Made by a program: the position numbers and the translations under genes
The notes under the pieces: model-generated
Databases searched by the model: none
What the model was told of the DNA's origin: nothing
The model's input: only the letters and a program-made list of their open reading frames with translations
Origin: Candolleomyces eurysporus
Taxonomy: Eukaryota; Basidiomycota; Agaricomycetes; Agaricales; Psathyrellaceae
Direction: 5' to 3'
NCBI GenBank assembly: GCA_027579435.1
Contig: JANBPK010000246.1
Coordinates: 1 to 17,816, forward strand
Length of the DNA: 17,816 bases
Part shown: piece after piece, positions 1 through 10,040 of the stretch
Layout of the letters: each line of letters begins with the position of its first letter
Position numbering within the stretch: the stretch's first letter is position 1

Positions 1-127
1 GTCAGGTGGACAACCTCACGGAAGCCTCGTGCGCCGCTATGTCAGTCATGAACGTTGGTAGGAGACCCTTTGTCTACAGCTCACACACACACCGTTACGC
101 CCTACTACACTGACATCGCGCAAAGAC
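1..127. promoter_or_regulatory. 5' flank of gene A
   Basis: This is the stretch upstream of the proposed gene A start codon. It has a short CA run at about 81-92 and no clear TATA box. Only small patches match the flank of gene B: ten bases at 2-11 equal 9952-9961, and a TTGTCTAC motif occurs in both. Its role as promoter is inferred only from position. Confidence 0.35.
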
Positions 128-3100
128 ATGGAATCGGTGGGTCCGTTTCTGTTATGTAGCATCTTGTCTGACCGTAAAATCTTAGCATATAATCGATATC
201 GACGAAGACCCGGCTCTCAGGCCTGAATCAAAGAGAAAGGACCATGATCCCGAACCTGAATCGAAGAGCAGTGACCTTGATTTTAGGCCTGGATCGAATA
301 TATGGAGCCTCTACCTCGAGGACGCTGAACAAGCAGCGAAGGAGAAAGTCGAACTCATGAAATCAGGCTTATTGGACTCTGTTCTCGTGTTTGTGCGTGG
401 CCAGTAGTCGGTAGAGCATGGAAATCGTTTGGTTGACCTTTTGTGCAGGCCGGTTTATTCGCTGGGGTGGTTTCTTCTTTCGTTATTGACGCCCGCAGTG
501 ACATTCAGGATGACTCGGAGCAGAATCTGCTCAGTGATATACGCGACGCTCTGCGTGGTTCTCCAATCGAAGTTGTGCGCATCCCTATTTCTGCAAGTTG
601 GATCAGCGCACTGTGGCTTGTCAGCCTATACCTTACCCTCTTCAGCGCGATCATGGGCATCCTCGCAAAAGCATGGCTGGCAAACCTTATCCCTACCAAT
701 ACCAGACGCCAAGCATCTGATGCTTACGACCGCTACAAGCTGGACACAGAGTGCACTTACTATCTGCAACCGGCAATTACCGTCATGTTCTTGTTGATTC
801 AGATAGCCTCTATCCTGTTCCTCGTCGGGTTGGTTATTCAAAGCATCACCGATCACCAAACCCTTGGCCACGTCCTTCTGGGATTTTGTTTGTCNGGGGG
901 GGTTAAGTTATCTCACCATGGGTTGTCTTCCCTTTTTCACTTCATTATCATCTTTCCGGACTCCTCTTTCCGACCTCCTTCTGTTCCTGAAGAACATCTT
1001 CCGCTGGAAGGAGGGCCTAAACACAGCCCCAAACATCAGTGACACCAACGAGTGCTTAGGCGAGATCTTCTTTGTTCACCTGATCAAATCGCCAAATCCG
1101 TTACGAGTGGATGCAGCTGTCGCAGAATTGTCTCTCCCCGACTTTGGGGAGAAATGGGTTCAGTTTCTTTGTCGTAGCGAAGCCCCTGAACACGTGCTAA
1201 CATGCTTTAGGCTGCATGCTTCGACGCCGGCAGATGGCTCATATCAGCAGAACGAGACCCTTTCAAACTACTTGCTTGCCTTCCTGCGGTTCGCTCACCA
1301 ATTCGAGGCGAACACCAGGGGGCTTGGCGCCGAGCTCGGGGAGATCAATTTAAAAGACTATTCGACCCTCCTCCAAGCGTTGAAGACATTACTCGAGCCT
1401 GGTCATCCTCTACATCGACGGAATACCTTGCCTGAAACCCTTCACCCCTTACGATTGGCTCTTAGGACGGAAGTCTTCTGCCTTTTCCGGCAACTACCCC
1501 TCGAGCACTCCCCGTCTCTCCATCTCATGGATTTTCATTCGACTGAGATGGATGCCTGCCCGTGGAACTGGGTTCAAGGGGATATCCGCTCCAGTCACCG
1601 ACTGTACGTTATGCTGGCCGCCTGCCGTGGCGCTCTTCAAGCCGAAAGGAACGTCATGAAAGTCAGCGCACTTATCCTCGGCCAGTCTATCACTCAGGGT
1701 AGGTTACCCTCCTGCACTGGTAATTACGATCAGTTAACATTGACAATAGCCGGACTCACTGTACTGGACATGGGGCGTACAAGCGAATGGGCCCCTGATA
1801 CAGCCATGAACGAGCGTCAAATGATTGATGCACAGGGACTGGACGTTTTGTCGCGGCTCTTGTCCGCCATAGGTAAAAATCCATTTTTCTCAACCGCATG
1901 AAAATCATGATCTTTTACCAATTTTTTTTTATCAAGTGACAATTTGGGAAGATATGGCCGTGGATGCGATAAGCAATTCACCGTTTTTGCTTCGAAGCGC
2001 AATCCGCGGTGCTTGTCGCCCAAGCCACGGGATATTGGAGGCCCTTGTTTTAGGGTTGGCTCCAACGGGTCGCGCATTCCGACTCCACGCAATCAGAATG
2101 CTCAATCAAGTCCCAGAGTTGAATGGTGAGGAATATTCATTGGATACTTCGAGAGACGTACCTTAAAGTTCCGCAGCCGATCTGTTCAGTCCCACCTCAA
2201 TTACCACTATCTCGAATATGATTGTATACGAGGACGAGGATTTCAGAGAGGCTGGGCTGCGTATACTCGTGCATTTGGTGACATCCTCAAATGGAATGAT
2301 GCCTCTAGTGACCACCGCTCTGCTCGCCAGCGCTGAGACCGGGTTCAATCATGATGAAGAGGAGCCGCGTCTGCGCACTATCGCGTTTGTCAGAGCCATC
2401 TGGGACGGTGCGTGGCTCGCTACCAGTGAGCTAACAGCGAGCTCACACATACCCTTCTTCAGATCTCGGGAGTCCATTCTACTCCCTTATCAACCGATGG
2501 ATCCCTCGCTTGGTTGAGATTGCCTTGACTGAGCACTCCACAGATATCCGTCAGCGTGCGCTGCACCTGGCGAAAGATGTATGGGCAAGAGGTAATCGAC
2601 TCCCGGCTTCGTATACTCTGTTATTCTAACATCCACCACGTTTTCACAGGATTTGCAACGGAGATTAAGAGCGCTATATCGAAGACCTTCAACGCGAAAT
2701 GGGACAGCCTGGGACTTCGCAAGCGTCACGGTATCGTGACTGAGCTATTAGAACTTCTCGAAGACGATGGATTGAAAGATGCCTCGGAAAAGCCGCCGTA
2801 CGCTTTTGCATGGGACCACCCCAGCGACCTGGTTGTCGATATATTCCCCGCTGTGTTTGAGAGGATCACCAGGACTGCCATCCATAATGGCGACGACTCA
2901 ATTCGTGAGGCAGCCAGTATCCTTCTCAAGAAACTTAGCGAGGATGGTAAGCTTCAGAATAAACGGCACGTTGGACCGCAGTTGATACCATGTACCGCAG
3001 GTCGCGTCAGTGGCATGCTGAAGGTTGATGCACTAACTTGGCTGGAAGCTGCGGCAGTGCAGCCTAGTTTGTCGCGGGCCCGCCGCGACGCCGTGCTAGT

Positions 3101-6100
3101 GTCGGGGATTTTCATAAACCAGCGTAAGTGAAGTCTTCCCAATACACCCCTTTCTGATTGTTGTATTAATAACACCGCAACGTTCAGTCGACCTCACAAA
3201 CAAAGATCTCCTCAAGAAGCTCGTTGAATGGGCTGGTACTGATAGAGATAGCGATGTTCGACGGTCATCTATCGGGTTGGTTACAACCATCTGTAAATGG
3301 CATTCTCTGAGCTGTGCGTGAACTATTCCTGATGCCCAAAAGCGCTTTTCTGAACCTCTTTTGCAGCGGAGATCTTGGAGGCAGTGAAGTCGACTATATT
3401 ATCTGTGAAGGATAGAGTCATTAAAGAAGGAGACTACAACACACGCTCTCTCTGGATTGTTTTCTTAAGCGACATGGTCAAATATGGTACATTTTCTCTG
3501 TATGCCCCGAGAGCCACCCTTTATTAATACTCACCCTTAGTGTCGTTTCCTGGGGTCGTTCCGATCCTGCTCAAATTTTACGTCAAATTAGACAGCGACT
3601 CCGAGATGTGGAAAAATGCCCATGAAGAGTTCTTAATGCTGGGAGAACATGAAGACGGTAGGTGCAAGAACATCTATTTTTGAGACCCAGCTCTGACTTG
3701 CTCGATATTCAAGGTTCTGAGTATACCAAGGCACTTGAAAGCGCCTTGCCGCAGAATCTCACATTATCCTTTCACGGCTCTCGGGGCGACTGGCCCTCCA
3801 CAGCGAAATGGATTAGGCTGTTGGTGGCTCTTTCGCAAAGACGTGGGTTACTTCACTTGCCGATGAAAATTATGTAACCTTTCGCATTCCAGCGGGCCTG
3901 AAGGAAAGCGTCGACAAGGTTCTGAAAGGTATAGCCAAAGATGTGAGGGATGGAATTGAAGCGAAACCCCCTCCGAAGCCAGTGGAGACAGATTCAGATG
4001 CACAAGAATCTCAAGCTCAGGACGAGACCGATTACGATGGTTGGTCCCTTGCCTTCATTCAACTCGACTGAGCATTGATCTTCCCAAACAGGTGTGATGG
4101 ATTACATGCCTCAATCGACGCTGAAGCTGCCGCTGCGTCGACTACTCTACAGAGTTGGACGGAACGATCGGAAGATCTGGGCCGATGTCGTCGCTACCAT
4201 CTCTGCACATTGTAAGGACTTCGCTTTCACCTTTCACACAAATATTAATACAATTTTTCCAGTCCCGCTCGACTTCCAAGACGCACATACAATCCTCTTC
4301 CAAATAGCAAAGTGCGATTTTTACACAGATGTTCAAAACGCATGCCTCGAATCTTTGAGCCTACTCGCGAAACAAGGTAGGTACAGGACATGTAAATTTT
4401 GCCCATATATTCCCGGATAATAACGTGATCGATTTGGCCCACCAGCCATCACCGGCGGGCTAATCAACGACACTATCAACAATTTTGATTACTTTAGCAA
4501 TCACTCAGATTGGGGGGTTCGCGTTAGCTACATGCGACTGCTATCCTCCATAGGGAGTTCAAAAGAGGGTAAGCGGCCAATTGCTCCCACCATCCAAATC
4601 CTGCTCATGATGACGACAGTTGACCTTTCGGACGAGGTTCTCAAGAACCTCTCGGCTCGTGCATTATTGGATCCTGACTATGACTGTCGTTCTGAAGCCG
4701 TGAATACCTTTTTGAACCTCCTAGAAATTGAGGACAGTGATCAGAATCCATCACCCAAAGAACGATACCGTGCTTATGTTGAAACCATGGTGAAGGACCA
4801 ATTCCATGCCGGCATCGAGGATGATAATTGGAAGGTACGCCAATTGTGGATCAAGCTAGCCGGTACTCAAATCAAAGACGGTGAGGAGATATTTAACAGA
4901 ACCCATCTAGACACTATCTGACTTCACCAAGCTGAGTTTCCCGAACTCACCAAACTGTTCAATGCTTCGATCAAGGACAGTGACTCCAATGTGCAGGCCG
5001 AGGCGATGGAAGTACTACAACGGCTTCTCGAAGATGGTAATGTTGCTCCGTTTTTCCTTAATATCATTCTATTCAGTTGCTTTCCAGCCAAATTGAGGGC
5101 GTCAATAGCAGAAAAGCTAGGGAAAGCTCTCGGTTCTTGCCTTTCAGCTCCGGAATATACCGACTGTGCTGTGTCGGTGCTGACAACTATCACAACACCG
5201 CTCTACGCTCAAGAAGATGGTTAGATGCAACGCCCTACCCAGAGGCCTATTACTAACGACCTTTCAAGGCTATGGGAAGGACCTCCGAGAGCGGCATCAG
5301 CTATGGATCCAGATAATCTTACTACTCGGTCGCAATGGTCTGTGTACTTATTGAACTATTTATTGGTCATTCCAGCATGCTCACTGCCCTTCAATGTAGT
5401 CGAGTTCCAAGCTTTGCCGAAGCTCATTGAGGTAGTAATAAAGGAGGAGCGGAGCGACACCGCTTTTGAATCTCAGGATGCATTGTATTCCTTGTTCCAG
5501 AACAGTGAGCCTCTCTTAGCCAAACCCAAGCCAGTCGTATTTTAATCACCTGGACAGTCAATCTTCCCGACCCAATCGACAGTATCCTCCCCAAAGCCAT
5601 CGAATCAGCACTGAAACTCGATGAACCATTCAACGTCCGTTCGGTCGCTGTCAATCTATTTGGTCACCTCATAGGATGCGTTCCTGGTCGTGGTACGTGA
5701 GCCCTCAACATTGTCTTGGCGCTGCTTGTTTTAATTTCGACAAAGGTGAGGGCCAGCCCAGATACGAAAACCTCTTGGGATGGAGCAGTGCGTATCTTTG
5801 TTGAAGATCATGTCCTCTGCTTGACTCCTTCCTCCAGGTGATTTGCAAATTATCTCTCGATTGGCAGACATCATCATCAAAGATGATTACGACCACGTAC
5901 GAATCGCCGCCCTGCGAGTTTTGAAGACGACATACAAGGCTCCGGATCGTATGTCAAGCTTGTCTCTCTGCTCTATTGATATTTACCCATCCGTCTAGTC
6001 TTTCGGTTCCGAGACGCCATCAAAGCATCTGTGTCGAAGATCATCGAGAGCTCTCTGAAGGATCCGGAGAATTCTAGACTCCGCACAAACGCAGTGTCAG

Positions 6101-7583
6101 TTGTAAACAACCTGACCGGAGAGAATTCAAACGGTATTGTTCTTTAAACACCTCCAAAATTGCCGTAGCACACTCACTGCAAAATTCATAGACCGATTCA
6201 GGGATTTCGTTTCCCCTTCCATTTCTCAATTGCTGAGAACCGTTTTGTTAGAAGGCGACGAGAACCTTGGTAACAGCGTGGAATGGGTCCTGTTTGGTAA
6301 CTTCACGGCCACCACCACAGAAAGTCAGTGCAAGTGTCTTGTCGAGCTGTCTTGCTGATCATGGGAATAGCGAAACTCAACCGTGACATCCTAATCGCGA
6401 TACCCCCAATGTTGGCAACCCTCACTGTTGCCGGAAAGGCTATTGTCATGCGACTCGCAGAGAACCGTAAATATTTTCACGCAGGTCGTCATATTTGACT
6501 TTGATCCTCACTGTGGCACTTTAGTTGCGATCTCAGACGATACCGCTGCCACTATCGCGCATGCCTTGACTCCAATGCTCCGAAACACATTATTCGCTCG
6601 CGCGACTGCTATTGCATTCCTTCTAAAACTGTATAAAAAGCGTCGTAAGCCATTCTGACATTGTGACAGCTCAACATGCGCCTAATCAGCTCTGTAGGTT
6701 ATTCGAAGCCAGAACTCATTGAATCCCCCGTAACTGAGATTATAAGTTTGGCGTTCGATGACAAGGATGACATTGAAGAAGTACGCATCCCTGCAATCCA
6801 GTTACTCGTGGCCATGTCATTAGTACCGGCATGTGAGCCTATCTCAGCCAAGTATCGCTTTTTGTGACTCACCCTCATACCTATCAGCCCTGGAGAACGC
6901 CGGGCAAGGGCAGCTTGGACGGTTGACTGTAACAACCGGCTCGGTGCTCAAGCAGATTACTCCCCTTACTACCAAATTTATGGAGCTACTTCGAATCGAG
7001 CACTTGAGACCATCTGTGGTGAAATTACTCTCTTTGATGTCACTAGATGCTACTGGTGAGTAATCCCACTCAGGAATGGGTTCAGAGAGCTTACAGACAA
7101 CGTTTTCCCTAGTCCGTCGAACGATCACGCTTAGTATAGCTGCCACAGCCTTTGGCTCTGAAAAACATATCCTCATAGCCCACGTCGAACTGCTCGCTCA
7201 ACTTATCTCGGATGGTATGTTGGGTCTCGTCCCTTCTGATTCGCACGCATTCAATTTTGAGGACAGGACGCCTGGGCAAGACAGCTACAGACTACATGAT
7301 GGTTGTTCTGGCACCAGCACTGGTCACTCGCCCGGAACTCGCCCCATATAGACTCGTCATCATGACCGGGCTCTGGTGTCGATACGGGCAAAGGACCCTG
7401 GGCAACGACAACATTCCAGAAAATCCGGCAGACCAGAAGGAACTGCTGGATTGGTTCAAGTTCGCTCTATTTGGGCACCATATCACAGTACGAGAAGCTA
7501 CAACATGGCTTACGCGATATGCGATATGGCTCCCTCGAGTGGCTGGCAAAAAGGAACGGGATTTCCCATCTCCACTGACTTGA
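128..7583 (+). CDS. Gene A: DUF6535-like membrane domain plus long HEAT-repeat protein (33 exons)
   Basis: Predicted protein of about 1905 residues, function unknown. Exons: 128-136, 186-392, 449-1698, 1750-1872, 1937-2125, 2177-2407, 2463-2591, 2650-2946, 3001-3123, 3188-3313, 3367-3486, 3541-3657, 3714-3842, 3893-4039, 4092-4211, 4263-4376, 4446-4568, 4620-4880, 4932-5036, 5088-5219, 5269-5337, 5400-5504, 5558-5692, 5746-5787, 5838-5948, 5999-6133, 6192-6323, 6371-6466, 6525-6644, 6698-6832, 6888-7055, 7113-7214, 7267-7583. The start gives M-E-S before a GTGGGT donor and matches M-A-S in gene B; both ATGs have G at -3 and +4. Residues about 64-85, 124-144, 182-202 and 211-232 are hydrophobic helices of a DUF6535-like region. 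From about residue 489 HEAT-like motifs (D-x-D-x-x-V-R, then hydrophobic heptads) recur. Exon 3 needs one base removed at 895-902. The stop at 7581-7583 may be a premature nonsense codon. HEAT solenoids are usually protein-binding scaffolds, so a membrane-anchored scaffold is the inferred role. Confidence 0.8.
222..287 (+). repeat. Two tandem 33-nt units (11 residues each) in exon 2 of gene A
   Basis: Two imperfect in-frame units, 222-254 and 255-287, each begin with codons for P-E-S-K; a third partial start (P-G-S) follows at 288. They encode charged, probably disordered sequence before the first membrane helix. Exon 2 of gene B lacks them: it is 66 nt shorter, exactly two units. Confidence 0.8.
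449..960 (+). other. DUF6535-like four-helix membrane region of gene A
   Basis: Exon 3 starts with A-G-L-F-A-G-V-V-S-S-F, the second half of the first helix, followed by an acidic loop with D-D-S-E-Q-N-L-L. Then come S-A-S-W-I-S-A-L-W-L-V-S-L (helix 2), a cytosol-type linker rich in R, D and Y, a third helix (F-L-L-I-Q-I-A-S-I-L-F-L-V-G-L-V) and a fourth across the N-containing site. The helix order and the L-V-F-A-G-L-F motif match DUF6535 as I know it. No enzymatic residues are evident. The assignment rests on pattern recognition, not a profile search. Confidence 0.7.
895..902 (+). other. Ambiguous base and G-run causing a +1 frameshift in gene A exon 3
   Basis: An N followed by seven G residues breaks exon 3. 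Gene B at the same place has a C followed by four G and keeps one frame through S-G-A-L-T-Y-L. From the shared TGTC to the shared CTCACC, gene A is one base longer. Removing one base rejoins the two frames exactly. The most likely cause is a sequencing or assembly error rather than a true mutation. Confidence 0.85.
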
Positions 7584-7965
7584 TCAGGCTGTACAGTACT
7601 TCGAACTCTGCTCGACAAACAAGGCAGAATAGGTATCCGCAAACTTGGGTTAATACACACATCAATATTACCAAGCGGACGCGCAGAGGCAGGCCTATAA
7701 TATATACACAACGATTTGCCAGAAATGCAATGGGGAATGGAGCGGCACAAGTACATACGAAGCCTTNGGGGGGAGGAAGGAGATGGGCGGGCAGTTGGAG
7801 AGCGACTCTCCTGTCATTCAAGAAGGATGTCATCATGTCACTGGAGACGATCAACGGTTGGTTCAGTAGGGAACGGAGGAACGGCCGAGAGGCTTGTTGC
7901 AGCGGGAGCTTACAAAAACCCTCGTGCTTTTGATCAACATTGTTCGCACTCATGACTATGATTAT
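7584..7965 (+). other. Coding-like tail and copy-A-specific segment after the gene A stop
   Basis: After TGA 7581-7583 the same frame stays open as S-G-C-T-V-L-R-T-L-L-D-K-Q-G-R-I and ends phase 1 at a GTATCC donor (7633). An acceptor at 7674-7675 then gives a stop-free run up to TAG 7867-7869, across an N at 7767. Further on, the same frame reads L-L-Q-R-E-L-T-K-T-L-V-L-L-I-N-I-V, an amphipathic helix-like string. Gene B keeps C-T-V-L-R but lacks about 350 nt matching 7608-7962. This may be lost C-terminal exons or just 3' flank with an insertion; the sequence does not settle it. Confidence 0.4.
7767..7773. other. Second ambiguous base followed by a G-run
   Basis: An N followed by six G residues, the same pattern as at 895. 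It lies in the copy-A-specific segment, so gene B offers no reference. The reading frame on either side cannot be trusted until the base count is known. Confidence 0.8.
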
Positions 7966-8229
7966 TGGACGCTCCCCTGTACACACACAACATCACACGT
8001 GGTGCATTTTCTCGATATTTACAATTTAGAAGCCATTACGGACGTGTCGCAATCGTATTTCGTCGTGGCTCACGATGAACATCCGTCTTGGTATCAATAT
8101 CTGTCTCAAAGACGAATTCAGAATCCCCAGCCAGGTACTATCAGAAACAAAAGTTCAGAATACAAACGTGGTAAGAGGAAGAAGTGTCTGTCAGGCAAGA
8201 GGGAGAAGGGAAGCATATTCGGGACGAGT
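7966..8229. other. Convergent 3' flank conserved between the two units
   Basis: From the shared string GTGGTGCATTTTCTC onward this stretch aligns with 17390-17608. Many differences fall at first and second codon positions in the only open frame, which argues against protein constraint. It lies between the end of gene A and the end of the minus-strand gene, so untranslated 3' sequence of one or both is the likely content. No clear terminator or poly(A) signal was identified. Confidence 0.45.
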
Positions 8230-9623
8230 GGGTCCTTGAGGGGGTGGACGTGATTGGGAAAATACGTCGCCGTAAGCTGTGTGACCAACGGACGCACAGG
8301 GCCATTGTAAAGCGTATGGCCCATGGACATACGGGGTGATCCTCGAAGTCGGTGGAGAAGTCGGTGACGATTCGATGTTGGTCGTGAGTGGCATCGTGGA
8401 AGTCTCCGAGCCACCCGGCGTCTTCCTCAAGGGCGCGAGTTTCTGACACCCTCAGCCGCGGGTTGCGGTGCACCATAGCAAACCATCCGGTTGGTGTCCA
8501 ACAGGATATTGACCTGCGATCGATCCTCCACTTGTGGGAGACTGAACCATAGAGAGGGACGTGAGAGAGTTTTGGGCTACGAGATGTGAATGAGGAGACG
8601 GTAGGTTGGATGGGCGTGAGCCATTTAAATCCTGGTTATAGTACAGAGGGACTTTCTCGTTGAGGAGCAGAAGTCCGCCCCCTGAGGAACTGGTAAAGTT
8701 CCAATCAATACAGTACTGCTGAGGACTTCTCCAACGATGACACCAACGTGGACTTTGGCGGAACTGGAAGTACGGATGGTTGTGATGGCGGTGCCTGAAG
8801 ACGCAGGATCCCCAAGTGTGATTTGCGATGATGTCCCTGTCCGTAGCCCAGGACGAAAGGTGCAGAGGTACCTTGGTGGGTCACAGTAAGGGCGTGGGTT
8901 CCCATATCGAGGTCCGGAGTCTCGAGAAGGGTTGGTTCATGGTGACAGCGCGATCCATTCCATGTAAACCGAACCGGACTCCTGCTGTCGATGATGTATG
9001 TTCCGCTCGAAGGGAAGGCAGACCACCGAGAACTTGTCCCACCCAGGTCGACTTCGTTCCGGTGAACTTGACGTTGACAGTAAATCCTGCCTGCAGAGCC
9101 AGCATTGCATCATCTGCAGCTTGCCAGTCTCTGGAAGCATACAAAATGCTGGGATCCGATTGTTTGATGACGGCTGATGAATGCTGGAGAACGGTCGTCA
9201 TGTTCGCGAGGGCGGGTACCAGATCTGGTCTGACAAAAAAGGTCCGCTCGCTGGTGAAGACGTTGAGTGTGAACGTATGTCAGGCGTAGGCTTGGTTATA
9301 GGTGTAGCGTTACTACCAACTGTTCTCGTGGGAGGGTGAGGGTCGTCGAGTAAGGAATGGGGACATGTAAGAATCAGGATTTACGCACCGTCTTCCATCT
9401 ATGTCCATGGTTTGGTCGACAGTGAGGCATTTTGGCTCTCCGAATGCTGAACATGAGAGGCTGGAGGCTGTGCCGTCAATCTTTGATGGCAGGCGGCTGA
9501 GGAAATTTTGTCGCTCACTGAAGACCCGGAAAGGCCAAAGGCGCCTGAATTCGGACCATCACCACGAATTGCAGGTTGCTAACGACAGACGATGAGAACG
9601 GGAACGAAGATATGCTTGAACAT
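8230..9623 (-). pseudogene. Decayed gene for a single-pass membrane protein with beta-sandwich ectodomain
   Basis: Reading the minus strand, a possible start at 9623 gives M-F-K-H-I-F-V-P-V-L-I-V-C, signal-peptide-like. Protein-like text then appears in changing frames: an S-K-I-D-G-T-A-S-S-L-S stretch near 9480, H-T-F-T-L-N-V-F-T-S-E-R-T-F-F-V just after an in-frame TGA (9280-9282), V-K-F-T-G-T-K-S-T-W-V-G, then S-S-G-T-Y-I-I-D in another frame, then D-M-G-T-H-A-L-T-V-T. A third frame gives A-K-V-H-V-G-V-I-V-G-E-V-L-S-S-T-V-L-I-G, the TM helix at about 8700-8760. A disordered tail (N-Q-D-L-N-G-S-R-P-S; S-M-G-H-T-L-Y-N-G-P-V) follows. The F-T-G-T, Y-I-I-D and G-T-H-x-L-T-V motifs in this order match a large Agaricomycete membrane-protein family with tandem beta-sandwich domains. 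At least four frame changes and one stop mark it as broken. It converges on gene A. The exact ends and introns are uncertain. Confidence 0.65.
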
Positions 9624-10040
9624 AATTCATCAGCTCTGCCCGACGTATCCATTGCCCTCCAGATGAGCTTCAGTCCGCATCGTGGTTCCCGGGCCGAGTC
9701 TTCAGATGGCAGGCAGACCTGCTCAAGTTCCCCCGTCCGCCGATGTCGCTGCGTACTTCGAGTCCAGGTGAGGTTTCGCGTCTATACATGGTCAAATTTG
9801 AGTCTCATATCTTAGAGCACCAGTACAGCATGACGAAAGCGCCGAAGGGAAGCTCTCATGATTGGACGAGCAATGTTACCGTCGTTGAGGTTCAGCGCTT
9901 AAGCTTATCCAAAACGATACATTGCATGTGTCAAAAAGATAAGGAGACAGATCAGGTGGACTGCCGCATGTGCAACTATATAAGCTGTGTACGTGGTCGG
10001 ACATTCTAAGCTTGTCTACCCGCACCCAGTCCACTGAGAT
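9624..10040. promoter_or_regulatory. Head-to-head intergenic region between the pseudogene and gene B
   Basis: These 417 bp separate the probable start of the minus-strand pseudogene from the ATG of gene B. No convincing reading frame is present on either strand. A TATA-like box sits near the gene B end. It may have been a divergent promoter while both genes worked; this is inferred from layout. Confidence 0.4.
9977..9983 (+). promoter_or_regulatory. TATA-like box upstream of gene B
   Basis: TATATAA lies 58 bp before the proposed ATG at 10041. The spacing would leave a short 5' leader, plausible for a fungal promoter. No counterpart is visible at the same place before gene A. Confidence 0.45.

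Larger units (their letters stand above)
128..8405 (+). repeat. Tandem duplication, copy 1
   Basis: This covers gene A, its 3' flank and the tail of the minus-strand gene; position 8405 aligns with the window end 17816. Exons align clearly, while introns and flanks are much more diverged, so the duplication is not recent. Introns are present in both copies, so copying was at DNA level. The unit must continue through the rest of the pseudogene, and its outer boundaries cannot be seen here. Confidence 0.85.

Noticed and set aside
1699..7266. Introner-like elements as the source of the many introns
   Set aside because: By eye the introns share only splice-site and branch signals, not body sequence, so recent introner spread is not supported.
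7292..7756. Minus-strand open frame of 154 codons
   Set aside because: It lies antisense to the conserved last exon of gene A and has no counterpart of similar length at the same place in gene B.
8141..8476. Minus-strand open frame of 111 codons as a separate small gene
   Set aside because: Its first part matches the tail of the larger minus-strand gene in copy 2, and it crosses a frame change relative to that copy, so it is part of the pseudogene.
8828..9289. Plus-strand open frame of 153 codons
   Set aside because: The opposite strand carries recognisable domain motifs of the membrane-protein pseudogene; this is its shadow.
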